64,000 nucleotides of DNA, from positions 40,051-104,050 of the forward strand of contig NW_005178468.1 of assembly GCF_000341285.1 (NCBI RefSeq), given 5' to 3'. Every line of letters begins with the position of its first letter. Position 1 is the first letter of the stretch. The position numbers were made by a program, and so were the translations under genes. This stretch comes from Galdieria sulphuraria. Its lineage: Eukaryota > Rhodophyta > Bangiophyceae > Galdieriales > Galdieriaceae. Below, piece by piece: positions 1 to 10,983 of this stretch. Below the pieces are notes generated by a model. That model did no database searches and was not told where the DNA came from. It was given only the letters and a program-made list of their open reading frames with translations.

Positions 1-4
1 ATAA

Positions 5-190
5 TCTCCAATTTATATATCATATACATTGAACGGACAGTTTTTATTTCTCTTACATGTACACTTGGTTGAATATGCATTCATGGGTAAAGATAATTCT
101 TTCCATGCCATATCTTCAGTTGTAGGAGACTGCTTTGATTGGGAAGAACGAATGATTTTGTGGGTTTCATTCACTTGGGTTGATGAATAG
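5..190 (+). CDS. possible 3' end of an upstream gene
   Basis: One plus-strand frame is open from the left edge to a TAG at 188-190, 61 codons without a stop. Its translation has a normal amino-acid mix (ends ...WVSFTWVDE). It lies 63 bp before the next ATG, which would suit the last exon of a gene that starts outside the window. No family is recognised. Chance openness or 5' UTR of the next gene are real alternatives. Confidence 0.22.
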   Translation, partial: SPIYISYTLNGQFLFLLHVHLVEYAFMGKDNSFHAISSVVGDCFDWEERMILWVSFTWVDE

Positions 191-253
191 ACGTTGAGTT
201 GTTCTCACACATATACGAGGCGTTTTGTAATACTTCACCTCAGCCACCTTTTC

Positions 254-1849
254 ATGGCAACCACAAAGTTTTTTTTGCTGACCTGTGTTGCGACGAAAGC
301 GTTGCGAAGGGTTTCCCGTCGATGTGTTCACTCGTTCAATCAATCAGAAACGAAACTGGCACGCCCAGAATATTCCGCTATATTATCTGCCAGATTTAGT
401 GAAGGATTCAAAAATGAGGAAACTTTGCTTTTGAATGGTACGACACAAAGTGCCTCTGGAAATGGAATGTTTATGGTTTCTGGTCCCCCAGGAGTTGGTC
501 TGAATACTGTCGTTGATGAAGCTGTTGAAAGATTCATGGAACGAAAGGATTCCTGGCAGATAGAAGAGGATACCAAGATACCCCGACTAGTAATAGATTT
601 AGACTGTAAAGAGAGTGCGAATCCCATACAAGGAGTCGTCGAGTTGCTGGCTAACAAAGTTTTTGGTCACCAAGTTCTCTCTTCTGAGTCACCGTTGAAA
701 GTATTGCAAGCTTTTCAAAGAGGTTGGGAGACTCGCGGTTTTCTTGCAACTAGTGAATCCACTGCTGCTCGTGAAGCCAGCAAAGTGCCAGCTATCTATG
801 ATGAGAAGGAATCATTCTTGTGGCAAGTTGAGAAACATTCGAAAAGCATGGCCACTAGTCATCCTTTTCACTCGGCTGTACAGACGCTGCTTTCTATCAG
901 TCAACCCTATTTGACCAAGCAAAGTCATTCCGATTCTCCATCCAAGAGAGACCAAGTCAACTGGTATCAGTTTTGTTTCGTAGTAGACTTACTTCATTTG
1001 GTACAGCCTTTGATACGAGTTGTCATTATTCTACGAAATTTTGAGTCTTTGCTGGATCCTTCTCATCCAAATGCTGCGAGCCGGGAATATTTTCATGATA
1101 TGTTACTGTTGAGAAGATCCAAAAATGGAAAACGGCTTCCTTTGGTTGTCACGGTACATCAAACGCTTCCTTATGTTGACCTTCATCCTTCCATTGCTCC
1201 ATCCGAACATCTTCAAATATTTCCATTGCGAAGGACACAAACAAAGGCGTTCCTGAAACTTTTTGGTTTCACATGCAATGAGAAAGTATTTGAAATCATT
1301 TGCAAGCACATTGGTGGCAATTGTGGGGACCTCCTATGGTTTGTTCAACTTTGTAATGATCCACAGCCCGATGTCAAATATGTGAAACTTGTACTGGAAC
1401 GAATGAAAAAAGAAAGAGAGGAACGACAAAGGTTGCGTTTATTGAGTGCGGCAGAAAAATGGCAAGTTCCGGTGGTCGATCTGGTTTCTCTTTTAGATGC
1501 TGCGAAGAGAATTCAATATCGAATATTCGTCAATGGCCATTTTGGAGCCGAAGTTTGGAGTTATGACGCTACCAAAGCTATTGTGGACAGTGGTTTGTAT
1601 TATCGTTTTATAGACCCTCCTATGATCATACCTTCCAATCTCTGCCAATCTTTGATTCCTAGTCTTTGTCGAAACTTGAAAAAGACATTACCTGTAACCA
1701 CGCTTTGGTGGTATCGTATCAAACGACTCACAGGAATGTATAGTTTGGGTCCCCTTAAAAGACCTATTGAGCGTTTGGATCATTTAGTGGACAGAGAAAA
1801 TCTGAGAGAACTGAAGTACTATGACGTCCCTTCCATTCGATTCAAATAG
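254..1849 (+). CDS. mitochondrial AAA-like protein with degenerate P-loop
   Basis: An intronless 531-aa protein. The ATG at 254 is the first in frame; the frame stays open a little further upstream without another ATG. The first 40 residues are rich in Arg, Ser and Thr with few acids (MATTKFFLLT then RRVSRR), typical of a mitochondrial presequence. At residues 77-85 the sequence GPPGVGLNT aligns with the Walker A motif of AAA+/STAND ATPases, but the essential Lys is Leu. A later hydrophobic strand (VVIILRNFESLLD) sits where Walker B would be. I infer an AAA-fold protein that may not hydrolyse ATP. The exact family is not recognised. Its stop lies 8 bp from the stop of the convergent DOP1 gene, so the 3' UTRs must overlap. 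Confidence 0.6.
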   Translation: MATTKFFLLTCVATKALRRVSRRCVHSFNQSETKLARPEYSAILSARFSEGFKNEETLLLNGTTQSASGNGMFMVSGPPGVGLNTVVDEAVERFMERKDSWQIEEDTKIPRLVIDLDCKESANPIQGVVELLANKVFGHQVLSSESPLKVLQAFQRGWETRGFLATSESTAAREASKVPAIYDEKESFLWQVEKHSKSMATSHPFHSAVQTLLSISQPYLTKQSHSDSPSKRDQVNWYQFCFVVDLLHLVQPLIRVVIILRNFESLLDPSHPNAASREYFHDMLLLRRSKNGKRLPLVVTVHQTLPYVDLHPSIAPSEHLQIFPLRRTQTKAFLKLFGFTCNEKVFEIICKHIGGNCGDLLWFVQLCNDPQPDVKYVKLVLERMKKEREERQRLRLLSAAEKWQVPVVDLVSLLDAAKRIQYRIFVNGHFGAEVWSYDATKAIVDSGLYYRFIDPPMIIPSNLCQSLIPSLCRNLKKTLPVTTLWWYRIKRLTGMYSLGPLKRPIERLDHLVDRENLRELKYYDVPSIRFK

Positions 1850-1857
1850 AGTGCTAC

Positions 1858-4800
1858 TCAAGCCTTGGAATCGAGAAACTCTCTTTCGACGGATTCTTCT
1901 GCGGCTCTTTGACAAACAGGTATCGTTTGCCAAATGGTTTCGGTTGCTCTTCTCTCTATTGCCACAGCAAAGGCAACCAAATAATCTTCTTCTTCGTCGT
2001 CATTGAATTCCGTGTGACTTTGCAGGTCAATAGGGAGTCCTTGTCGAAGTTGGTTATCAATGATTGCTTCAAAAGGTTTCGCCTTTTCTTGCCAAGAAGG
2101 AATTCTCCTTAACCAGTTTCCAATCACAGGAATGGAAACATTATCACCCATCTCGACTGTGGCTTGATGGGAAGAAGACTGCAAGTCACCTGAAAGGAAA
2201 AAGTTTTTGGTGAAAATAAAGTCAGACATTCCGAATAATAAAAGATAGTCGATGGTTCTCAATGCTGCAATCCACAATGATCGATGAGTGTTGGGATGAC
2301 TGAATATTTGAAATAGTTCCATTTGTAACCATACACGAAACATGGCAATATGTGGCTCACTATACCGAATCAACAACACTCTCATACCAAATAAACATTC
2401 CTTGTGCACATCGATAGATGACATTTCTGATGCTTCATTCCATCTTTCCAACAGCAATGGCAATTGTGCAATAAACTGGTTGCTGCCACCTGCATAAAAG
2501 CAGAACGAAATTCTTCTTAAAATACGACAGCAAGTAGTATTTTCAACATCACGTGTTTTCAAGAGAACATTGCCAATAGCGTTATTACTCGCAAATGAAT
2601 GGAAACTTGTCATCAATAAATGCCAACTTGAATTTGAAAGTTGACTATGAGCAACAGCAGCACCAGTAGAAGGTTGTGGAGGAGGAGGAGGAGTATGACT
2701 GTTATGATAGTGATGGTGGTGGTGGTTGCTATTGGTTTCAAAGAAAATTCTTTCCGAAAAAGATGGACCACTTTCTACTTTTGAACTGAAAGAACTGCTA
2801 TTCACACTTTCTCCACTGGTGTTTCCCATCACCAAGAGAACACAAATGACACGAGCAAATTCTCTTAGAAACGCCTCGTTCTTGTGTTTGAATATATTGT
2901 TGGAATCCAATAAACTCATGACTTCCTTTCTCATGACTCTTATTGCCCAAGGATATGAACAACAATTGCTTAACAGTCGTGCTGCTTCAACTGCACATTC
3001 CATTTCATGAGAGGTCATAGTAGGTCGATTACCCACTCTACGAATGGTTTGAACCGCGACATTCACAATTTGTTGACTTGATGGCAAACCAATGCTGGTC
3101 TCCCAATCTCCTGAACTTGTCAACAAGGAATTAGGTGAATTAGAATTCGAAATGAGTTCAAAAACAGGGACAATAGTAATGGAGAGAATTGAAAAGGCTC
3201 TTAAGATAACTTGTGAAGCAGACTCTGAATAGGGGCCCTGGCTTTTAACGGGGTTCAACGAAGTTCGTTGTTGAATAGAACCACCAGCAATGGAACAACA
3301 ATTCTTCACCAAATATAGAAAGAGTTCTGTCCAATCTTTTTGGAAACTGCGGTCGACCAAAGGATACAAAACACGCACTATAAATGCAGCCAAAAGCCTT
3401 AAAGCGATAAAAAATACGATAGGTCTCTCGCTACAAATATTCAAAATATCTCGAAGACAGTAGGAAATATATGGCCATGTTGACAGTAAATCGGCACTAT
3501 TTTCACCTGGTTCACTACAACTAGAAATATACCATTCCATGAAAGATAGTAAAGATATCATACATCGCTCTGGAGAAACATTTTGGAAAAATTCATTGGA
3601 ACAAAATAAGGTACTTGTGGAACCTTGTGCTAAAAAAGAAGATAAACGAACGACTGAAGAGATATTTCATTCATGTCAACATGCAAACGGTTATCCTTTC
3701 TTACCTAATAATGAAGATTTATCCAATTTGGGTGGAACAATACTAAGTATCCAGCTTTCCAGTTCATCTTCAAAGGAGGAATGCGATGGGTAACTTGCAG
3801 AATCACTTGTTGCACTAGGATTACGGGAAGTTCCCAAAGCTTCTTTAGATAAATATACAACTGTTGCTGCTGCCAACTCAGAACAACTGGATAGAACAAG
3901 CTCAGGTGTTACTACATCTGTGGCATGAAGCAATTCAAATAAGATTTCAGCAGAGGGATAATTACTTCTTGACGAAACACGCTTATCATCTTGATAAGAC
4001 TCGTCTTCATTTCTGTACTGGGTCCCATCATGTGAAGAGGATTGTAGGATACGATCCTCCCAGAAAACAGTTATCGCAGCCAAAGTATCCACCGGATGTT
4101 TACGAAATAATAAATCCACTATATGGATACACCAGGTCCGATGTTGAGAAAAATATTTTGGTAACAACTGAAGACGTGAAGTTTCCTCATCTTCTCGTTC
4201 TGAAAGACTTAACCAAGGTCGTAACCAGCTATCTACTAACCAAGCAATCAACTCATCCAATTGATTTAGGACCAGTCGACGAATGACTTCCTGTCGAGGA
4301 TCAATCGTTTTCTCGGCTTGCTCCAAACTCTCCTTTCCCCATACATCTTTTACCAAATCATTGATTAGCCGAAAAGGATTCAAACTAGAAACAAGAACCG
4401 ATCTAGCAGATTGGGACTGTTGACTACTTATCTGAAAAGTTCTTAGATCGCTAGAAGGTGGACTTCTCCAAGTTACATTCTCATTTGTCCATATTGACGG
4501 CAAGGTACCATCCTTGACTGCTTGCCGATGTATTTGAAATACTCTTTTGAGCACATTATATAAGCCACTAATAAGTAAAACTAGTCGCTCCAGCACTCGT
4601 TCTTCAACTTGCTGGTTCCTATTCATAGTGAATAAGCTTTCCAATTGTTCCCCAACTATAGTTACAAATGTTTCTACAAGAAATGGCAAAGTATACTGAG
4701 TAACATGTACAATATCTTCTGTGAACTGTATCCACTTTCGAGCCAATACAATCGCATTTCCGTTAGTTTCACTCAAACTTTGACGGATTCCTTGCAAATA

Positions 4801-7800
4801 ACATGATTGAAATAAAGAATGACGTTCCATCCATGGAAAAGAAGTTTCTGATGCAATAACATTCGATACTGCATTTGCATGTACTTGTTGAAAGTGAAGA
4901 GACTCTGGAACTCCCCAACTTGCTCCTTGATAAAACATCATTCTTTCCAGAATTTCCAACAAAATTCTTTGCAAAGACTCGTCTCTTCTCTTGACGGCTT
5001 TATCTAGTGCTATCAATACTGATGGGTAAATATTCAATGATAACTCTCTACCCATTTCAGGCATCGTTTGAATAAACTCCAACAAGTTCCATAGTACATT
5101 AGCGGCATTGTTATACATCGAAGAGAAAAATGGAAAAGGATCCTCAGAACCAGTAAAGGTGATCATCCAATCTTCTTTGTTTTGGTATTTTAACAGACAG
5201 AAATCGTCAATATAGGGCAACAAGTCTACAGCATCCCACTTGGTCTGCTGTTCCCATCGTTGCGATAAGTTACTTTGTAAGTCACTTTGTAAAAAACTAA
5301 GAGAAATAAGCGCAATCACATGATAATATTCTGAAGGAGGAAATAAAGAACCAGGAAATAATTTTTCTGTACTTCGGTCTAAAGTTTCTTGTTGTTGGTC
5401 TCGACTCCTTCTACTTCTCGTCGATAAAGGAAAAGCTTGTGATGTCTCTTCCATTTGTTGTCTGACATCATTACTTAAAAACACAGAAGACAAACGACTA
5501 ACAATAAAATGAGATGACTGTAACCGAGTAAATATTAAGGCATCTCTTTCCAATAAGGCATATCGATAAGAGGAAACTGTGTTGATCACGTTATTCAGTT
5601 GAAGCAATCCATATCGTGCCCGAGGAGCATCTTCTATATTCACTATACAATTCGAATGATTATCCCAGTAAAAATTAGAAGCTAGAATAGATTCGGTTAA
5701 AATATCCAAAATACTAGTTGGCTGGTAACAAAAACAATCTAATAACCAATTCACTGCTGCCGCCTTTACCGATTCATCCGGGTCATTTAAAAGATTAATA
5801 GCATCCAAAGTACATATAGAAGGTGGGGGGCTAGTTAACTGGTAATCCAATACTTTCTCGCTATTTCAGTACAGGAGTTGCATTAGAAAATACTGAATCC
5901 TTACCCAATTTCCACAACATTGCAAAGCATTCCAAATTTTTCAATCTCTCTACGCTCGATCGAGTGTTCAATTGTTTGCAAATGATTCTTTGTGCTAACA
6001 CAGGAAAGCACTTTTGTAAAGAAAACCATACTTGTGCTACTCGGATACAACAATTTTCAGCTGATGGATGCAAAAGACTCCACCAATACAACAATACAGG
6101 GGAGATAAAGTGTTCTAGAGTAGTTTCTGATTTCATTTGAGACTCATTTTCTGTATTATCGCAAGGCTTTTCTTCCATAGAAGCTGAAGCTTGTCCTCTA
6201 GAGTCACTCGAATCCATAAAACTCCTATAAAAAGTAAATAATTCTACGAACTGGTAAACTCCACAATAGGCAATCGTAAACTGAGAAGATAAACTCTGCT
6301 GCTGCGCAAGTTTCAATAGTTCATCACACAACCGCTTCGACTGCAATGAAGAGTACAACAAACGCAAAGTGGAACCTATCTGCAAGAGAAATTTTTCAAA
6401 GTTAGCCATATCTTGTCCCGATTCCGAGCACAAGATTCCTTCCGAAAAATGAGAAGATAGTGATGACTGAGAAAGAAGTGTCTCCCTTATCCAAATTTTC
6501 ATGGAGTGAATGAAATCCACTGCAATTGAATTGAACTCATTGAAATGTTTATCTCGTCGCAACTCTCCATCCAAACTTGAGAGATATAAAATTAAACTTC
6601 GACTAAAAAAGTCCCATACAGCTTTGTGATGTTTCCAAACCCAAAACTGTTCATGACAGTTCAAACAACATTCTCTCATAAATTTTGAGGTATGTTGCAT
6701 AACTCTTATACACCAACCTGTTAGGTTCTCTTGTTTACTTACTGGCAGCTCCAAGACATATGAGAATGCTTGCCATCTTAAACAAGGCAACTGTTCTACA
6801 TTCGATTCAAGAAGCTCTTCAATCATTGACAAGAGTGGCGTATAGCAAGCACCACTCAACAATTCCACAAACAGTCGCTCCATTTCGTGAGAACTGGATG
6901 AATAAGACTTGGCCAAGTCAAGAGTCCTTTTAGAACTACCAACTGTTTTAACATTTTCCGAATATGATGACTCTAGACGTGCAAAGTCCGCGGATTTCCG
7001 ATTGATATGAAGTACTTGCAGACAACTAAAACCATAGTCAAGTAGCTCCATTGCAATTTTATCCTTCAATCTACTTTGCAATTGTTGTCGCTCAAATAAT
7101 GAGTGGACAATGATCAAAACGTCCCAACTGCAGTCTCTTCGGTTACTTGGAATCTGTAAATATCCTTTCAAGGCAGCAACGATAAGCTCCACAGTATTCT
7201 TCATTTCCATTGTAGAATCCTTCTCTTCCACAATCGAAGAAAACTCATCCTTTTCTTCCAAAACCCAAGCTAAGACTCTTTTGGTGATAGACGGGTCTCG
7301 CTGCAAAAGACAACTGAGAACTTTCTGAACCAAAGCTACACTGTCGTCTTTAAAGACACTTTCTACAGTTGAAATGGGAATATACGAACTGAGAAAATCC
7401 AAAATGGCTCTTTGAACTAGGATATGAGTATCCTCAAGACATAATATTATGGCAGGTTTGACAATATCAATACTAAAACAATATCAGAAGCTTTTCATTT
7501 TAACGAACGAATATCCAACTTACCAAGATTCAATGATAGAAAGCTGTCCTGCTTTAAGCTGAAGATAGTTTAAAGCATTCAAACGACACTCACGAAAATC
7601 ACTTATTGTGCGCCAAAATATTTGGAAAAAAAGGACATCATTGGAAAGACGACTTCGAATAACATCAAGTAGGTTTATCAGCCTGACATATAGTTCTCCC
7701 GACTCATCATCCATTCCAGGAAGAATGGAAGCAAAGAGACCTTGCAATAAACTAACCACGAAATCTTCTGATAAGTTTACAAAATATTTTTCAAACAATT

Positions 7801-8246
7801 GCAACAGCAAGGGACGTGTGGTTGTTGAGGCTACTGGATAAAGAGGAAATATGCCCAACCCAAACAAGTGCATATCCCGAAGTGACAAAGCTAAGTGAAA
7901 TCTACTAAATATAATGTCATAAACTTCCAGTGCCTTGAGGTGAACTCCTATTCAAAAAGTTATAGAAGCATTTTCAACGTTATTCCAACCACTTACCACT
8001 CGGAAGTGACTTTGAAAGACATTGCGCCAGTCTTTTGGCAACTTGGAGCTTATGTGGAAGTAGAGGCAAGTCTTGAAACTTTTGAAGCAGTCTTCCAAGT
8101 CGTTGCAAGTCTCGAATCAAGTCAGCCCAGTCTTCTGCTCTCTTAAAAGAAGCTAAGATAGAACCAAGCTCTGTTTTAAAAGTTCTAAACTTTGCCTTAA
8201 GTTTAGGATCGGATAGGGTTGCTTCATACGACTCATCAGAGGACAT
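1858..8246 (-). CDS. DOP1: DOP1/Dopey family protein, complete in five exons
   Basis: Dopey proteins are very large helical-repeat proteins that work with Mon2 and a P4 flippase at Golgi and endosomes. Exons: 8246-7997, 7947-7524, 7472-5905, 5852-3705, 3653-1858; introns are 49-52 nt with GTAAG-type donors. The spliced product is 2061 aa, within the family range (yeast about 1700, human about 2400). The Dopey N-domain is clear. Exon 1 holds KRLAQCLSKSLPSG, and splicing restores SGVHLKALEVYD, followed by LFGLGIFPLYPVA, LFEKYFV and LPGMDDES. The rest is diverged alpha-helical sequence with a His/Pro low-complexity stretch near 2660-2730. The ATG at 8246 directly precedes the conserved domain. 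The exon 3/4 junction (5904-5853) is the only one with an alternative acceptor nearby. Identification rests on the N-domain. Confidence 0.88.
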
Positions 8247-8411
8247 CCCCTTTGCTCAATTCTCGAGCAATCGTATTTTACTTGAAATGATTTTCAGTTA
8301 TGAAAAACTCTACAAACTAAATACAAGACACGAATGATAAAGTTCAGTTAGCTGTTATCAAAAATAGGTGAAAGATTCTATCATATAATTGATAAGCGCC
8401 GACACTGGTTG

Positions 8412-9198
8412 TCAAACAGATTCTTCGTCACTAACTTGTACGGTTTTGTGTCTTTTTCTTTTACTAGAATAAGGCTTCGAATCCAAAGAATCTTCTCGGT
8501 GTTCCTCTTGTGAAGAACTATTGATGTCTTCGTCTTCTTCTACCTCTTCGTCGTCTATCGAGTGGCTACTAGTATCCTTTTGGATCACCGTGCTTCCCAA
8601 GGATACTCCTGTTCTTTTCCTCTTACTAGAATCTTTTAAGATATTGCTAGTATCCAAACTTTCTAACTCTTTTTCACGTTCTAATTTGGCTCGTAAAGAT
8701 TTCAGTTGCTTCTCAGTAAGCAAGAGAGGATCCCTCTTCACTCCCTTTTTTTTCAAATATTCTTTGACAATCTCTATCTTTTCGCTTTCTTCTTCAATAC
8801 CTTTCAGTTTGTTTATAGGAAGACCAATACCTAGTTGGCGACAGACTTTGGTCAACCGATGATAGATGTTTTCAACAGCTGGACCACTGAATTCTTCGTT
8901 CTTAGTACGTGGCTTTCCTCTTTTTTTTTGGTTGCTCTACTACTTGAGTGGAATTCTCGTTTCGGACTTTGACCAATCCTGACTCTTGTAAACTAGTGAC
9001 ATGTCTATCGATGGCAACTTTTACAAGCTCAGTAAGCTGTTCGTCATAAGAATCTTCAACATCAATTTGTTCTTTAAGAAGTTCCTTCACTTTTCGGATG
9101 GTTAGTGTGTTCAGGTCTCCTCCTTTTACTATATTCAAAGCGAGAGCAATAATACTTTCTTTTTCATCGTTTGCCGACCCGCCACTTTGACAGGCCAT
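8412..9198 (-). CDS. HIRIP3-like H2A-H2B chaperone, DEK_C type, one unresolved frame join
   Basis: Two frames together match the layout of HIRA-interacting protein 3. The N-terminal part (9198-8902) has a DEK_C-like helical bundle (LTIRKVKELL) followed by the nuclear signal PKKKRK. The C-terminal part (in frame from about 8930 to 8412) carries LGIGLPINKLKG, ELESLDTSNIL and an acidic Ser/Glu/Lys tail ending SDEESV, like the CHZ-bearing tail of HIRIP3. The frames are offset by one base at an A9 run (plus 8921-8929). Dropping one A gives a continuous 261-aa protein. A 43-nt intron ending CTAAG would also restore the frame but would delete the nuclear signal. Role inferred: nuclear histone handling. 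Confidence 0.62.
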
Positions 9199-9507
9199 TC
9201 AAAAACGAACAATTGGACTTTGATCATTTTTGAATGATATTGTGAGATTTTTCGGATTCTTGTTTCGAGAGATTGACAAAAACATCCTTAGTGCTAATTT
9301 TAACTCATCGTGTTGCTTGGCTTGTTCTGATACGCAATTCGATGTTAATACAATAGGCATCCAAGAGAGAGCTTTCAAAAACATTCAGAATGCTGCTCAA
9401 CTGAATCTATCATAATGCCATGATTGCAATGAAAACACATTCAAACTTCACAAATGCATCTCCAGTTTGTTTGCTTTCTTTCTATAGCAAAGTTTGGCTG
9501 TCAAAGT
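9199..9507. other. intergenic, HIRIP3-like promoter side
   Basis: This gap lies between the start of the HIRIP3-like gene and the stop of the MLF-like gene. A 61-codon frame crosses it on each strand, but neither shows a family signature or splice-consistent continuation. I see no RNA gene or repeat here. Confidence 0.5.
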
Positions 9508-10338
9508 CTATTCCATTTTATTGGGTCGATAACCTAAAGCACGTCCGTCACGTGAGCGACTCAAGTTCCTATGGTTATTTCCAGCAAATGTCTTCCACTC
9601 TTGCTCAAACTGTTCAGCTTCCTCTGGAGTCATATTATAATATTTGTCCTCTTTGAATATTTTGCCACTTTTGTCTCTTCTTTGTCTTGCTTCCTTTCCG
9701 CGGTCACCCTTCTCTCTGCTATATGAAACTTCCTCTTTTCCCTCTTGCGTATCCCGCTCCATACGTGTGGTCTCTTTCAAGTCACCTACGCGCTTGGAAC
9801 TGGTCTTCTGCTCCCGTAGTCGACCATCTGGACCAATAGACTGATAAGAAGAATAACTGTACATCTGAACGTTATCACTTCCCCAGATATCGTCACCAAA
9901 AAGATCACCACCACTGCCCAAAGGACTCATTCCAGATAACAATGAGTCAAACGAATCAAAACCCTTCCATAACGGACCAAAACCACCAAAAAAAGACTCC
10001 AACTGTCCAAATGGTTCTCCCATAAAAAAGCTACTTTCTCTACTACGCAACTTTTTGCAACGTCCCGCAGAACTATTCTCTGAAAAGGGTTGCCTTATTG
10101 TTGAGTCTCGTCTTTTTTTCCTCTGAAGTATTTCCACTTGATGGCTTTCGTCTTCTGCTGGGTCAGTCCAGTCATTATGGGAACGTTGTTCTATTACTTC
10201 CTGTGGTTCTTCAACTGTGGCAGTTACTTGCTCATTAGGCTTTGTCCTCAACACGTCTTCAGAATTTTCGTCAACTTCTTCTACCACTATTTTAGGATGT
10301 CTCTCAGACTGCTCCTTTTTACCGTGTTGCGAGGTCAT
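9508..10338 (-). CDS. myeloid leukaemia factor (MLF)-like protein
   Basis: An intronless 276-aa protein starting at a clear ATG. The first 100 residues are charged and disordered. The middle holds a Phe/Gly-rich segment (GQLESFFGGFGPLWKGF) and then the feature that suggests MLF: YSYSSYQSIGPDGRLREQKTSS followed by KETTRMERDTQEGKEEVSYSREKGDR, resembling the MLF core (S..S...GpdG......S.R..GG.KET.....D...G.E.....R...DR). The C-terminus is basic with EEAEQFEQEWKTFAG. MLF proteins bind 14-3-3 and chromatin-associated factors in animals; the role in algae is unknown. A DnaJ-associated scaffold is an alternative reading. Confidence 0.55.
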   Translation of the reverse strand: MTSQHGKKEQSERHPKIVVEEVDENSEDVLRTKPNEQVTATVEEPQEVIEQRSHNDWTDPAEDESHQVEILQRKKRRDSTIRQPFSENSSAGRCKKLRSRESSFFMGEPFGQLESFFGGFGPLWKGFDSFDSLLSGMSPLGSGGDLFGDDIWGSDNVQMYSYSSYQSIGPDGRLREQKTSSKRVGDLKETTRMERDTQEGKEEVSYSREKGDRGKEARQRRDKSGKIFKEDKYYNMTPEEAEQFEQEWKTFAGNNHRNLSRSRDGRALGYRPNKME

Positions 10339-10983
10339 TGCTCTAAAAAACCTGCACTAATAAGAGAATTCCCAAATGGATCGAAGAATAAAGAATCAAA
10401 CTTCACCAGATGATGGAGAGTAACACAACCAGGGTGCCTTTTCTAGTCCCTATGCATTAGTGTGTATGAAATCTTCTCATTGGTATTGAGATCTTCCTCT
10501 CTCTCTCTCTCTCTCTCTCTCTTTATCTCTTTGTTGGAAGATCCGTAACAGAACTTTTCCTCCCACGTGTGTGAATGTCCCGTCGAACAGTCATTCCCTC
10601 TATTTACTTCGGCGGCGGTTTTCTGGAGGAAGGATCGATTTGATTGGTTAATTTCCTGAGCCTATTCACACGCACAAGGAAAGGGACCCCTCCATCTTAT
10701 CATCCATTCTATCGAAGTGTGTACCGACCACCGACAACTGTTCCAGGGTACAAGACATCGTGTTGAAAGGCAAATAATTTCGTTACAACCTATATATAGA
10801 AAAATATTGCTATTATTCTAGAGATCTCAGTGTCTTGTAGATACAATTGCCTTGTAGCTCTTTGGGATTGTGTACTTTGTTCCGTGTTTAGATACTGGAC
10901 AACTGTTTCTTTGAAGAACACATTGAGCTGTATACGCTCGACAAAATTGCCGACAATAGAAGTTTTGTTGCTTGTTTGAGACG
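10339..10983. promoter_or_regulatory. 645-bp divergent intergenic region with G-box and CT tract
   Basis: It separates the MLF-like gene (minus) from the GNAAP-motif gene (plus) and is the longest clearly gene-free divergent interval in the window. It contains a perfect CACGTG box at 10564-10569, a (CT)13 tract, and a TATATATA element near 10792, about 190 bp before the plus-strand ATG. Short frames inside show no family. The regulatory role is inferred from position and motifs. Confidence 0.45.
10497..10522. repeat. (CT)13 microsatellite
   Basis: An uninterrupted CT dinucleotide run, pyrimidine-rich on the strand of the downstream gene. Similar tracts occur in two other intergenic regions of the window. 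Confidence 0.95.

Noticed and set aside
3864-4286. 140-codon plus-strand frame
   Set aside because: It is antisense to DOP1 exon 4, has no family match, and the DOP1 frame is continuous there.
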